Positions 1-10,963 of a DNA stretch of 64,000 nt are shown here, piece by piece. The DNA is from Rhipicephalus microplus. Taxonomy: Eukaryota > Arthropoda > Arachnida > Ixodida > Ixodidae. Under the pieces are notes generated by a model. The model saw only the letters and a program-made list of their open reading frames with translations. It had not been told where the DNA came from and made no database searches. The translations under genes and the position numbers were made by a program. The stretch lies in the NCBI RefSeq assembly GCF_043290135.1, contig NC_134705.1, positions 101,457,239 to 101,521,238 on the forward strand. Direction: 5' to 3'. Within the stretch, counting starts at the first letter, position 1, and each line of letters begins with the position of its first letter.

Positions 1-1144
1 ATGATTGCACGATTGCAGTCACTTGCCTGTCTTGGTTGGAAAGATCTCGAACCGGGATCGCAGACTGGCCGTCATGAAACTCCTTCGGTTCGCTTGATGC
101 TGCTTCCCTTTGAAGTGCAGGCCACTCTGTCGCAGTTAGGGTATGCTCACTGGCTTTGTCCTTTACAGCCTTTCCCACGGCATGTGGTCTGGGAGGCAAA
201 GGAGGTGGTACTGATGAGGGATCTGGCAAACGTGTCGAGGAGGTAGCGGGCTTCCTTGAAGACCAACGTCGACGTGAACGACGCCTTCTGGCTTTAGCTG
301 CGGCTTCTCGATGAGATGAGTGATCGCGCACCATTTCCTTCAAGATGGAAATTTCTTTCTGAATCTGCGGGCAGTCCTTCGATGTGGCTTCATAGGATCC
401 ATTGCAATTAGAGCATTTCTTGACAGTTGCGACGCACTTATCCGCTTCATGGGGCTCGGCGCAGCGGTGGCATATCACCGAATTCTCGCAGACGTTGCTC
501 ACATGTACAATTTTCATGCATTTACGGCGCTGGAGACGCTTTGGAATGAAAGGCCGCACAGCATGTCTGAAGTATCCCACCTTCACATGAGAGGGGAGTG
601 ATGTGCTCTTAAACGCAATCTTCACACAGCGAGACTTGCCTAGCCAGGTGACATCAACAATTGGAGTATCAGTTGTTGACTTGACAAGAAATTGTAAGTC
701 ATTATTGGAAATAGCCGCATCTATGTCGTAGATCACGCCGGTTACTACATCACATGCCAAGGGAACATGAGAGCGCACCTGGTTGCCGTCCAAGTCAGTT
801 ACACTGCGCAGAACGCCCAACGCGCTTGCGTGCAAAACGTCCACAGTCAGTATATTCTTTCTGGCGTTCACTCTTATGTCCGTGATCTCATTTGGCACGA
901 GCGTTTCCAGAGACCTCGACACAGACTGTCTGTTAAGGCGTTTCATGCTGACGGTAGGAAGTGCAGGCAGAAACAGGATGGTATAAGTGTTCGATTTTGG
1001 CGCTTCACTTACAGTTTGAATAGTTGAGGATGAGGATGTCCTCAAGTTCCTCCTCTTCGCTTTGCGGCTCAGCACAGGCTGGAAACCGTCATCTGAAAAG
1101 TCCTCACTGCTGAGATAGTAAGCATGAGTATATTCACTGTCCTG
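1..1144 (-). pseudogene. LINE ORF1 (gag-like, I/Jockey type), cut by window edge
   Basis: Reading the minus strand from 1144 down to 1 gives one uninterrupted frame of about 380 codons that leaves the window without a stop. It holds a basic N-terminal part, a central RNA-binding-like region and a C-terminal cysteine cluster: CHRC...H...C at about 434-473 and CSNC with ...SKDC just after it, preceded by a degenerate first knuckle. These are the CCHC zinc knuckles of ORF1 in non-LTR retrotransposons. After them comes an Arg-rich, then Pro-rich tail. An in-frame TGA at 1145-1147 precedes the open frame, while an ATG about 25 nt further upstream lies in another frame and soon meets a stop. A one-base frameshift has therefore probably broken the original start. 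ORF2 would lie left of the window. Family assignment rests on motifs only. Confidence 0.75.
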
Positions 1145-1387
1145 TCACTCGCTTGGCCCATCCGCTTCCTGGAGGCGGCCACCGCTGACGCCGCTGGTGC
1201 CGGCAGGCGCCCGGGGTGGTCTACATCCATCCCCTCCAAAGGAGCAGCGAAAACTGATCAACTGACTTAAATTACAACTGAAATACGCCGGAGTTAGCAG
1301 AAGTAGCTCCTATTCAAAACTGCAACTTTACTAATAAAAAGCCTGCAACTTTACTAATAAAGAGCGACGTGCTGGTCGTACGGGGAG
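1145..1387. other. LINE 5' end and gene 1 upstream region
   Basis: The first about 110 bases look like the 5' part of the minus-strand LINE (Ala/Gly-rich coding-like text in reverse). From about 1255 the sequence becomes AT-rich. A short direct repeat, 'ctttactaataaa', occurs near 1325 and 1348. No other gene is visible, so the proximal promoter of gene 1 is squeezed into about 130-240 bases next to the LINE. Confidence 0.4.
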
Positions 1388-1393
1388 TATAAA
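1388..1393 (+). promoter_or_regulatory. TATA box of gene 1
   Basis: TATAAA followed by TGCGG lies 95 bases upstream of the signal-peptide ATG, so transcription would start near 1415-1425 with a 5' leader of about 60 bases. The block from this box to the ATG is conserved at gene 2 (59573-59651), including 'ggtaatgtat' and 'aacgcca', which supports its being a real promoter. At gene 2 the box has decayed to AATAAA. Confidence 0.65.
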
Positions 1394-1482
1394 TGCGGTA
1401 ATGTATAATGCCCTTTATCAACGCCACTATTAGTTCATGCTTTAACGCGCTATTTTATTAATCCGGAGGAGAAAGCTAAGCG

Positions 1483-1543
1483 ATGCTAACTAAACAATTT
1501 ATAGCTGTGTTGCAGCTCTCTTGTGGACTGCACTACGTTTCAG
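1483..1543 (+). CDS. Gene 1 exon 1: signal peptide
   Basis: ATG opens 20 codons (MLTKQFIAVLQLSCGLHYVS) plus one base, then a consensus donor G|gtaaga at 1544. The peptide has a Lys near the start and a hydrophobic core, and it ends in small residues before the junction, as expected for a secretory signal; cleavage is likely near the exon end. The exon ends in phase 1. Exactly the same layout (61 nt, ATG CTA, CAATTT, GCTGTGTTG, tyrosine and serine before the donor) recurs at 59649-59709, and the first intron bases also match. The exon is therefore best read as one member of a duplicated family rather than a chance ORF. It is too short for standard ORF calling. Confidence 0.75.
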
Positions 1544-2443
1544 GTAAGAGGCGGCATGTATTTTGAGATTTATTGAAACTATCTATAAGATCTTTACAAG
1601 CCGTTCAAAAATGTCTGGCAAGAAAGAACAATGTAGACTGAAAAGGCGATTCGGAAGAATATACGCGTATGCTATAGGCCACGTCGCACGATAATGCAAA
1701 CCTAATAGCATTCGTTTAGACTCGGTACCCACAGAGTGCAATATATTTCCAGTATATCTACTTTATTCATAATTAGCTCCCATTATAGAATGCAAAAAAG
1801 ATTGAGAGAAGTTTCGTTGTTTTAGTCCTTCAATTTCGAGGATGTATGGAGCCCATGTCTCTTCATTACCCTCGTGACTCTGAGCGAAAGCGCCATCAAC
1901 CTGTCATCCCTATGGTGAGATTGGTGGTCTACCGGCAAATTGGTGATACATATGCTGACATGTGTGGCTGTCTAGCTCAGATTAAATATATTTTATTATT
2001 TAGTGACAATAAGCATGGGTATGTTTATTGCTGCAACTTTAACTTTGTGCCAGTTTCTCTTTTAGGTTTGATTTTGTGACGGGCTTTCTATCTTGGGGCT
2101 TAACTGCATTAGTTTCTTGCTTCAACTTGCATAACTGGAGATAGTCACTACGGCAGAGTGAAGCTCTACAGGTAAAATTGTTGTTTGCTTCAATAAGAGC
2201 AAAGGTAATGCTCACAATTGCGTAATTTTTTTTTCAAATACAGTTAAAAGTATTCATATTTTTGCGCTTTCTCTATGAAGAACCCATCTCTGGAAAATGC
2301 ATTATTTGGTTGCTCACATGCAGGTGTCTGCGTAGAGTTCAACTTTACTATGCGGAATTTTCTTCTCACAGCTCTATTTAAGGGTGGTCGACAACTTCGT
2401 TTCGTAGACACTTTACTCGCTCCTCTATTTACACTTAGCTCAC
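1544..2443 (+). other. Intron 1, first part
   Basis: AT-rich sequence with no convincing exon. A short open stretch near 1846-2079 has no recognisable domain. A decent acceptor and donor frame a piece at about 1826-1914, but the phases do not fit the rest of gene 1. The stretch ends in a (TA)n tract. Confidence 0.4.
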
Positions 2444-2802
<359 letters not shown>

Positions 2803-2919
2803 TTTCTGGTGGAGGTGCTGGGTTATGAATCGAAGCCCCACGAGCTCAAGACAGCGTAGCCCCGACGACCAGCGTATCAACCCCGTGGAAGTGACTCCTG
2901 TACACCAGAGGGCCATCTA

Positions 2920-3762
2920 ATGCGCCATCTAATGCGCGGAGTGAAGCAAGAGCTGTTCGCCGTTCTCGTCCGCAACCCTCCAAGCACGGTTGCTGAGTTT
3001 TACTCGGAAGCGACGGCCATCGAAAAAACACTGGAACAGCAGGCTCGGCAGTACAACCGGAATCTTAACTGCGCATCTGCACAGGTATTTCCCGGAGGCG
3101 TGCGAAACGACGTTGAAGCCCTGCGAGAGCTAATTAGATCAGTTATCAGAGAAGAACTGAGCAGACTGCATATGCCCCAGACTTCAACTGCACTATCTGT
3201 TACGGACGTTGTTCGTGACGAACTGAGGCAGGTGATACGAGAGCCAGAGCGTGAGCTGCAGCCGGTTCGACCTATCCGAACATACTCTGAGGTTGTCAGA
3301 CAACCCACGGTACACAGCAATGCAGCAGTTGCGATGGCAACGACTCCTCTCCCACCTGCGGCACGCAGCGCACCTCGTCCACGGGAACCGACAGCTACCT
3401 ATCTGCCCCCAGGAGCACGTAGCACACATCACTATGTGGAGCGTAGGCCCAGAAAAAGTGACGTCTGGCGTGATCACGAGCGCAGGCCTCTGTGTTTTCA
3501 TTGTGGGGAAGCGGGTCATCTGTACAGATTCTGTCCTTACCGACAGGCTGGATTAAGAGGCTTCCCGTCATATGCACCGTGCCCCCGAAACGGCGAACGA
3601 CCAGCGGAGATTGAGGAGTACTTGTCGACGCGCCAGAACTCGCCAACTCTACGCCAACACCGGTCACGGTCACCATCGCCTATGCGCTACCGGTCATCCA
3701 GCCCACGTACACCTTCAAGGCTGCCTGGTCATCGCTCTCCAAGTCCACACCCGGAAAACTGA
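2920..3762 (+). pseudogene. gag: gag of element 1, N-terminus deleted
   Basis: The 280-codon frame starts in what corresponds to the middle of a full gag: its opening LMRGVKQELFA aligns with about residue 192 onward of the 425-residue gag of element 2. A CCHC zinc knuckle (CFHCGEAGHLYRFC) lies at about residues 193-206, and an Arg/Ser/Pro-rich tail follows. A separate short ATG frame at 2826 stops at 2920. At the join a 12-bp unit (gccatctaatgc) occurs twice in tandem (2912-2935), so about 600 bases were probably lost through slippage or template switching. The capsid part is absent, so this gag is unlikely to form particles alone. Confidence 0.85.
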
Positions 3763-3887
3763 AGAAAGCGACCTGTGGAGGTGAGGCCGCTGATAACGTC
3801 AGTTACAAAGATCCTCCAATTTGGTTTGAGGGTGATGACGGTGTATTTCCGGTAGATGGGTGCAGCAACGAAAACGTTACTTCAGAT

Positions 3888-6800
3888 TTGCGGTTGAGAA
3901 TGGAAGGATGGGAGCTGAATGCCTTAGTCGACACCGGTGCTGATTATTCAGTGATAAGTCACAAGATGGTGAAAAAGCTAAACAAAGTTGTGACACAGTG
4001 GAGTGGATCGCAGATACGCACGGCAGGCGGTCACATTATTACGCCCCTTGGCAGATGCACTGCAAGACTTGAAATACGGGGCTTTATTTACGTGGCCGAT
4101 TTCATTGTGCTGCCAGAATGTTCAAGAGAACTCATTATAGGAATGGATTTTTTGCGAGCTAATGGCGCCGTAATTAACCTGCGTAGGTCCAGCGTGTCGT
4201 TTTCGACTGAACGAGCTATACCTGTGGAGGAATCTGAGGAACGACGCCTAACTGCTCTACGCGTTGTTCATGATGACGTAACTGTGCCGCCACGCTGCAG
4301 TATAATGGTGCTCGTAGAAAATGATGCATTGTACAACCGCGAAGGCATAGCGGATACAAATGTAGGACTGTTTTTGAACAAAGGTGTCTGCGTAGCTAGG
4401 GGTCTTGTTCACTTGACGAATGGCCGTGCAGATGTCTTACTCACAAATTTCTCCAATGAACTTCAACACATCGCTCAAGGCACGGCTATCGCCTATTTAC
4501 ACGACTTCTGTATGGCGACCGAACTATGCAGCTTAACGACATCAACCACTCGACCAGTGGCCTGCAACATCGACACATCCGTGACCGTCAATCAGAGCCT
4601 TCCGGACAGTCAGAAGAAACAGATTTACGCCTTGGTAAAAGAATTCTCTGATTGCTTTTCAAGTACCTCGAAGGTCCAGCGCACGTCAATCACGAAACAC
4701 AGAATTATAACGCAAGACGACACGAGGCCTATATGCCAGCATCCATATCGGGTGTCACAGAAAGAACGGGAAATTATCAAGAAGCAAGTGGAGGAGATGC
4801 TTTCTGATGATGTCACCCAGCCTTCGAATAGTCTATGGGCGTCTCCCGTAGTGCTCGTTAAGAAGAAAGACAACACACTTAGATTCTGCGTCGACTACAG
4901 AAAACTGAACAGTGTGACTAAACGAGATGTCTACCCCTTGCCACGTATCGACGATACACTAGATCGGTTGCGATCCGCAAAGTTTTTCTCCTCCATAGAT
5001 CTGAAAAGCGGATATTGGCAAATAGAGGTCGACGAGCGGGACCGTGAAAAAACGGCCTTCGTAACACCAGATGGCCTCTACGAATTCAAAGCGCTTCCAT
5101 TCGGCCTCTGTTCCGCACCAGCGACGTTCCAGCGAATGATGGACACTGTCCTCGCCGGACTGAAATGGCAGTCATGCCTAGTGTATTTGGATGACGTGGT
5201 GGTATTCTCTGCAACGTTCGACAAACATCTAGAGCGACTACGCACAGTATTGGAAGCCATCCGGTCAGCGAAATTGACGATCAAACCCGAAAAATGCCAC
5301 TTCGGCTTCGAAGAGCTGCGATTCCTTGGACATGTCATTAGTTCCGAGGGTGTTCGTCCCGATCCCGAAAAGACAGCCGCTGTTCAGAGGTTCCCTACAC
5401 CCAGAGACAAAAAGTCAGTGCGTCGATTTTTGGGTTTATGTGCCTATTATAGACGATTTGTGGAAAACTTCTCAAAGATTGCGGAACCTCTTACAAAACT
5501 GACAAAAGACGACGTGCCCTTCACGTGGGAAAGCGAACAACAGAAAGCTTTTGACGAATTAAGGAAACGACTACAGGGTTCACCAATACTTGCCCATTTT
5601 GATGACACAGCCGACACAGAAGTCCATACCGATGCCAGCAATGTCGGCCTCGGCGCCATCCTTGTCCAGTGGCAAAATGGTCAAGAGAAAGTGTTAGCCT
5701 ATGCCAGCCGCAAACTATCAAAAGCTGAGGCAAACTACTCTGCAACTGAAAAAGAGTGCCACGCAGTCATCTGGGCCATAAACAAGTTTCGACCCTACCT
5801 TTATGGTAGACCGTTCAGAGCTGTCAGTGACCACCATGCTCTATGCTGGCTGGCAAATCTCAAGGACCCGTCAGGTCGACTAGCAAGATGGAGCCTTAGG
5901 CTGCAGGAGTATGATATTACGGTCGTGTACAAATCGGGAAGGAAACACAGCGATGCCGACTGCCTGTCACGCTCTCCTGTCGATCCAAGTGTACCTGAAG
6001 AGGAAGACTTTCCATTTCTAGGCGTTGTCGACACATCCAAAATCGCTCAACTACAACGAGATGACCCGGATTTGCTGGCACTTATACAACACTTGCAGGG
6101 TCTCGACGTTCAAGTCCCTCGCATATTCTCCAGAGGGCTCTCCGCGTTCTGCCTTCGAGGAAGTGTCCTTTACAGGAGGAACTTCGAACCTAATGGTGAA
6201 ACGTTTTTACTAGTCGTGCCCACAGCCATGCGAGAGGAAATTCTGCACGCATGCCACGACGAGCCAACATCTGGACACATGGGTGTGAGCCGAACATTCG
6301 CCAGGATTCGCCTGAAATACTATTGGCCTAAGTTGCTCACATCAGTGCAGCGCTACGTGAAAACTTGTCGTCAATGTCAACGGCGCAAAACTCCACCCGT
6401 AAAACCAGCCGGCCTTCTCCAGCCAATAGACCCTCCAGATGCCCCATTCCAACAAGTCGGCATGGACTTCCTAGGACCTTTGCCGACATCGCGTGCAGGC
6501 AAGAAATGGATAGTCGTAGCCACAGACTATCTCACCCGTTATGCTGAAACTGACTCTCTATACAGTGCGACAGCTGCCGAAGTCGCCAAGTTCTTTGTGA
6601 ACAACATAGTGCTCAGACATGGTGCGCCAATCGTCGTTATTACGGATCGGGGCACCGCATTTACTGCAGACCTAATGCAATGCCTGATGCGCATGACAAA
6701 TACCGATCACAGAAGAACAACGGCGTATCACCCTCAGTCAAATGGCTTAACCGAACGCCTCAACAGAACTCTGACCGACATGCTATCAATGTATGTTGAT

Positions 6801-7316
6801 GTTGAACATAAACAGTGGGACGAAATATTACCCTACGTAACATTCGCATATAATACAGCCGTTCAAGAAACAACCCACGTTGCCCCTTTCGAACTAGTAT
6901 TCGGCCGAAGAGTGACCACCCCGCTGGATGCCATGTTACCACTACAGGACGAAAGCAGCTATCCACCTGACTTAGATGACTTCTTGCAAAGAGCCGAAGA
7001 AGCACGGCAAATGGCAAGATACCGAATACGCCACCAACAGCACGTCGATTCTAGTCGCTACAACAAGCGACGCAGTGACACACTTTATCATCCCGGTGAC
7101 AAAGTGTGGATATGGATACCAGTGCGCCGCCGCGGACTCTCTGAAAAGCTTCTTTGCCGATACTTCGGCCCTTATGAAGTACTCAACCGTATCAGCAACG
7201 TCACTTATGAAGTTAGATCCGCTGGACACGTGAGTTCAAGACGCCGCAATCCCACGGAAGTGGTCCACGTAGTACGCATGAAGCCCTATCATGACAGATC
7301 GTCGGAAAACGAGTGA
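3888..7316 (+). CDS. pol: Pol polyprotein of element 1 (PR-RT-RNaseH-IN), open frame
   Basis: The frame has 1142 codons counted from a TTG and continues open upstream to overlap the end of gag in the -1 frame, so it is probably made by frameshifting near 3750-3762 rather than from its own start. Visible parts are aspartic protease (VDTGADYS, about residues 14-21), RT with YLDD at about 433-436, RNase H (HTDAS about 580), the HHCC zinc-binding integrase region (about 787-835), and the DDE integrase core with D about 860, TDRG about 919 and E about 955. A C-terminal module with GDKVW/WIPVRRRG follows. No stop interrupts it. Length and order are normal for Ty3/gypsy. Confidence 0.95.
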   Translation: MRLRMEGWELNALVDTGADYSVISHKMVKKLNKVVTQWSGSQIRTAGGHIITPLGRCTARLEIRGFIYVADFIVLPECSRELIIGMDFLRANGAVINLRRSSVSFSTERAIPVEESEERRLTALRVVHDDVTVPPRCSIMVLVENDALYNREGIADTNVGLFLNKGVCVARGLVHLTNGRADVLLTNFSNELQHIAQGTAIAYLHDFCMATELCSLTTSTTRPVACNIDTSVTVNQSLPDSQKKQIYALVKEFSDCFSSTSKVQRTSITKHRIITQDDTRPICQHPYRVSQKEREIIKKQVEEMLSDDVTQPSNSLWASPVVLVKKKDNTLRFCVDYRKLNSVTKRDVYPLPRIDDTLDRLRSAKFFSSIDLKSGYWQIEVDERDREKTAFVTPDGLYEFKALPFGLCSAPATFQRMMDTVLAGLKWQSCLVYLDDVVVFSATFDKHLERLRTVLEAIRSAKLTIKPEKCHFGFEELRFLGHVISSEGVRPDPEKTAAVQRFPTPRDKKSVRRFLGLCAYYRRFVENFSKIAEPLTKLTKDDVPFTWESEQQKAFDELRKRLQGSPILAHFDDTADTEVHTDASNVGLGAILVQWQNGQEKVLAYASRKLSKAEANYSATEKECHAVIWAINKFRPYLYGRPFRAVSDHHALCWLANLKDPSGRLARWSLRLQEYDITVVYKSGRKHSDADCLSRSPVDPSVPEEEDFPFLGVVDTSKIAQLQRDDPDLLALIQHLQGLDVQVPRIFSRGLSAFCLRGSVLYRRNFEPNGETFLLVVPTAMREEILHACHDEPTSGHMGVSRTFARIRLKYYWPKLLTSVQRYVKTCRQCQRRKTPPVKPAGLLQPIDPPDAPFQQVGMDFLGPLPTSRAGKKWIVVATDYLTRYAETDSLYSATAAEVAKFFVNNIVLRHGAPIVVITDRGTAFTADLMQCLMRMTNTDHRRTTAYHPQSNGLTERLNRTLTDMLSMYVDVEHKQWDEILPYVTFAYNTAVQETTHVAPFELVFGRRVTTPLDAMLPLQDESSYPPDLDDFLQRAEEARQMARYRIRHQQHVDSSRYNKRRSDTLYHPGDKVWIWIPVRRRGLSEKLLCRYFGPYEVLNRISNVTYEVRSAGHVSSRRRNPTEVVHVVRMKPYHDRSSENE

Positions 7317-7379
7317 GAGTGCGCGTGTATCTTTTCACTGTCTTAAGCATCGGGACGATGCGTCTGAGGAGGGGGGCAA

Positions 7380-7621
7380 TGCTGCGACAGGTTCGCCACA
7401 TTCAAGTAGCCCGCCACAATCATCGTCACCAGCACCAGCAAGACCCGGCTCGGCTGGCATGCGCCACGCGTTCGGACGTTCAACAACGAGGAAGAGGAAG
7501 TTAGTCAGATCTGTGCCACTCGGCTACTCGAACTTGACGACCATAGTTTTTAGAATCGTGGGCACAAGTTCGCCCTAATAAAGTCGCTTGTTTTTTTAAC
7601 CTGTCGGCGTCAGCATCGCTT

Positions 7622-7623
<2 letters not shown>
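7380..7623 (+). repeat. 3' LTR of element 1
   Basis: Preceded by the polypurine tract 7364-7379. Identical by eye to the 5' LTR except near the last three bases (TTCA against TACA). Confidence 0.93.

Positions 7624-7675
<52 letters not shown>
7624..7675. repeat. (TA)n between element 1 and the solo LTR
   Basis: About 52 bases of pure TA. It is shared as flank by two unrelated LTR insertions. Confidence 0.95.
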
Positions 7676-7678
<3 letters not shown>

Positions 7679-7805
7679 AATGATAATAAATAGTGGGGCT
7701 CAGGCAAGGGGCAGGCAGGGTTACGGAAGCGGAGGAAGAGGAAGCAGATAAAGAACAGCCGGCCTGCAGCAAAGGCGTTGTCTCTTTGTCTTATTTCTCC
7801 GCGTG

Positions 7806-7808
<3 letters not shown>
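7676..7808 (+). mobile_element. Solo LTR related to the gag-only element
   Basis: 133 bp, TGTAATGATA...GCGTGACA. Its right two thirds match the LTRs at 17847-17984 and 20281-20418 closely (shared 'aaagaacagccggcctgcag' and 'gcgttgtctctttgtcttat'), while the left third differs. It is flanked by TA repeats on both sides and has no internal sequence, so it is probably an LTR-LTR recombination product of a sister subfamily. Confidence 0.85.
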
Positions 7809-7852
<44 letters not shown>

Positions 7853-7855
7853 ATT

Positions 7856-7887
<32 letters not shown>

Positions 7888-7888
7888 T
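7809..7888. repeat. (TA)n with TTTA interruptions
   Basis: Right flank of the solo LTR; TA dinucleotides interrupted at three places by an extra T. Confidence 0.9.
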
Positions 7889-7899
7889 AAATATTCAGT

Positions 7900-8066
7900 G
7901 CGAAATTTCAGTGGGTCTAGTACGTATAGGAAAACAAGCTGGTACACGCACGAAAAAGCAAGCAGCTCTTTTATAGAATTACGTTTCAGCCGTGGCACGG
8001 CCGGCGTTTCTCTGACGATGGCTGTGCGGCGGCCAAAACGTACATCAAAAAAAGAACTGCTTGCTT
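7900..8066. repeat. Imperfect foldback repeat
   Basis: Arms beginning 'agcaagcag' (about 7957) and ending 'ctgcttgct' (about 8066) pair imperfectly over about 46 bases, including 'ccgtggcacggcc' against 'ggctgtgcggcggcc', around a loop near 8005-8020. No coding capacity was recognised. Probably a MITE or foldback relic. Confidence 0.6.
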
Positions 8067-8128
8067 TGTATATATATATATATACTGGGAGTAATAATTC
8101 AATGGGCCAGTTAGTCTTCGTGAAGGTA

Positions 8129-8877
<749 letters not shown>

Positions 8878-8901
8878 GAGACGATTTGTATATAGACTGG
8901 G
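8878..8901 (+). CDS. Gene 1 exon 2: 24-nt microexon
   Basis: Acceptor ccttacag, then two bases, seven codons (DDLYIDW) and one base before donor G|gtacgt. Phase 1 on both sides, so it adds eight residues at the start of the mature protein, with a Gly made at the upstream junction. An acidic, flexible N-terminal extension is plausible. The same size, phase and position after a signal exon recur at 62026-62049 in gene 2, which is the strongest support for it. Confidence 0.6.
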
Positions 8902-9261
8902 GTACGTCACACATTCGCTGGATGCTACATTATGGTTCTAGTATTCAAAGAACAAATATGTCCATCTACAAATTACTGTTTATCAGCTATAGAACGACTC
9001 GTTTCGCAAAATGCCAGCGTTGTCTATGTTCTACGTTGTCAAATCGGATTGCAACCACGCTTTCAGTTTAGAGTAAACGGTGTGTGTGTGCCTGTGTGCG
9101 TGTGTGTGTATGTGTCTGTTTGTGTGGGCTTTTGTGTGTGTGTTTGCGTGTGTTCTGTTATGTGCACTAGTCCAATCAAAATAGTGCGGGAATCAACTCC
9201 CATTCCAAGAACTTCTATATCTCTGTGGTACTTGGTTTCTTTTTAACGAGACTTCTATCAG
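8902..9261 (+). other. Intron with (GT)n tract
   Basis: Unique sequence containing an impure GT-rich stretch at about 9078-9152. No gene seen. Confidence 0.5.
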
Positions 9262-9285
9262 AGCGTTCAGTTGAAGTTGTGCAAG
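9262..9285 (+). CDS. Candidate 24-nt cassette microexon
   Basis: Acceptor cttctatcag, with a pyrimidine run about 20 bases upstream, then two bases, seven open codons (RSVEVVQ) and one base before G|gtatat. Length and phase equal those of 8878-8901, 360 bases upstream. The donor is weaker and there is no paralogue, so it could be chance. If real it would be an extra or alternative linker of eight residues. Confidence 0.3.
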
Positions 9286-9646
9286 GTATATCTGATCACC
9301 TTCTTGTCAGCGTTTTCTTACGCGTTGTTACTGCTATGAAGATTATCCTGCGCATTGCATGTCACATTATATGCCCCTATGTTACCTAAAATTTGCTAGA
9401 ATTGCCACATGCAAATTTGGGTTGTTGCATTGTCGTTCACCCCTTTCACATCCACTAATCACATCTGCAAGTGAAAGAAGCCACTGAAGAGCAAAGGAGT
9501 AGGCAATGGTGGACAACGAAATCACTCTGCCATGGTGTCAAAGTGATTTTATCCATCATGTCTCATACAGTTGAACTTGCTTTCATACATCTGGACGAAA
9601 GGTAGCGCTTACTGAATTTACCAAAAACGTCTTTTTTACTATCCGC
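9286..9646 (+). other. Intron, nothing seen
   Basis: Unique AT-rich sequence; no exon, repeat or RNA gene recognised. Confidence 0.4.
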
Positions 9647-9838
9647 CAGGGTGGTACAGTGGATATGGCGCTCTATTGCTGACCCACAGGTAGCGGGATC
9701 AAATTCCTGTGGTATTTTTTATGTAGACGAAAATGCTTAAAGGCCCATGAACTTTTTTGTAGACGCATGTCAAAGAAGCAAAGTCGTAAATTTTCCAGAG
9801 CACCCCACTACGACGTCTCTCTTTGTCATATCGTGGTT
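9647..9838 (+). mobile_element. SINE, Ruka-like, diverged
   Basis: A tRNA-like head (cgccagggtggtacagtgga...; degenerate B box 'gggatcaaattcc') is followed by the body motifs 'cactacgacgtctctc', 'gtcatatcgtggtttt' and 'gatgtt' that end the other copies in this window. It is shorter than the about 240-bp copies and directly abuts the ATC-repeat tail of the LINE at 9839. Confidence 0.7.
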
Positions 9839-9968
9839 TTTTGATGTTCATCATCATCATCATCATCAGCCTGACTACGTTCACTGCAGGACAAAGGTTT
9901 CTCCCATGTTACGTCAGTCAAATCACTTCTGTGCTTGCTGCTGCCGCGTTATACCCGCAAACTTCTTA

Positions 9969-10963
9969 TACCGGTGTCACACTGGCACTTATAATCGCGA
10001 TCAGGGCGATCCGGATGAGTTCTTTTGATCGCGATAACTTTATGACCACTGCTGCACGGCCCAAGCTAATCCGGTTCAAGTTTGGGTCAACTGAAATGCC
10101 CCAAGTGGCATTTGCGTGCCGTAAAACATGCCACTGACAGAACTCGACGTACGATATGCCTATAGAGCCCTTTATCAGCAGTGCTATACGTCCAAGAACC
10201 ACTCGAACGTCGAAAACTTTGCAGGTCACTGCGATAGTAATTTCATCAATTCATCACTCGATAAAATTTTTCTAGCACTTACCTGTATTGTTGTGTGAGA
10301 TTCTTAACCTTCGTTTTTTTTCTCATGGCCCCCGCTCGTAGCCGTGTAGTCGCAGCGAATCATCTATCTCGTTGTACGCGCCAGTGTTTTACTTCTGGCA
10401 CCTCAAGTCTGTTCTAGTCGCATCTGCCAGTGGTCCATTACTTTAAAGATATTTTCATTCGACCACAAAGTGCGCGTACGTTGCGACGTATAGTTGAAAG
10501 GCTTGCGACACTTATAATCAGTTTGTATCTAGGTGCTCCAACAGCTCCGACGCAGTGAGAGTTGAACTAAGCGCTGAAGACAACGGTCGTCTGCTTGCCG
10601 TCTGCTTCTACTGTAAATGCATGCGGTCGATTCGAATCCTAAATTTTGCGAAACACTAGCAAAACAAAAATTTGAACAGTTTTTAATTTGCTTGTTAATA
10701 AACATCTAGCTGTTTTAATGCACTTTTATCTAACTATGCTCGATTTTCTTGTTTATTGTGCTTTCAACAAGCTTAGCTAGGGGGTGCAGAGGGCCGCAAA
10801 ATCCCGATCTTTCAGGGAGATCGCAATGCGCGGATCGCGATTGTCTTGATCCCGATCACACCTGGTCGGAAATAAAAGTGATCGTGTAGCAGCACGTAAT
10901 CTGGATCGTGATTAATCCGGATCGACACTTATCGCGAATAAATGCGCCCATGTGACACCGGTA
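9969..10963. mobile_element. Non-autonomous DNA transposon with TTA target duplication
   Basis: The ends TACCGGTGTCACA and TGTGACACCGGTA are inverted repeats that extend imperfectly for about 50 bases (both arms contain 'cgcgat' and 'cgatccgga'). The insertion is flanked by TTA (9966-9968 and 10964-10966). LINE copy 2 gives the empty site (cttc-TTA-ttctc). A 3-bp TTA duplication suits PIF/Harbinger-like elements. No transposase is recognised in the 995 bp. Confidence 0.8.

Noticed and set aside
1826..1914. Possible exon in intron 1 (ttttag ... gtgaga)
   Set aside because: Exit phase does not match the phase-1 rule and no domain is encoded.
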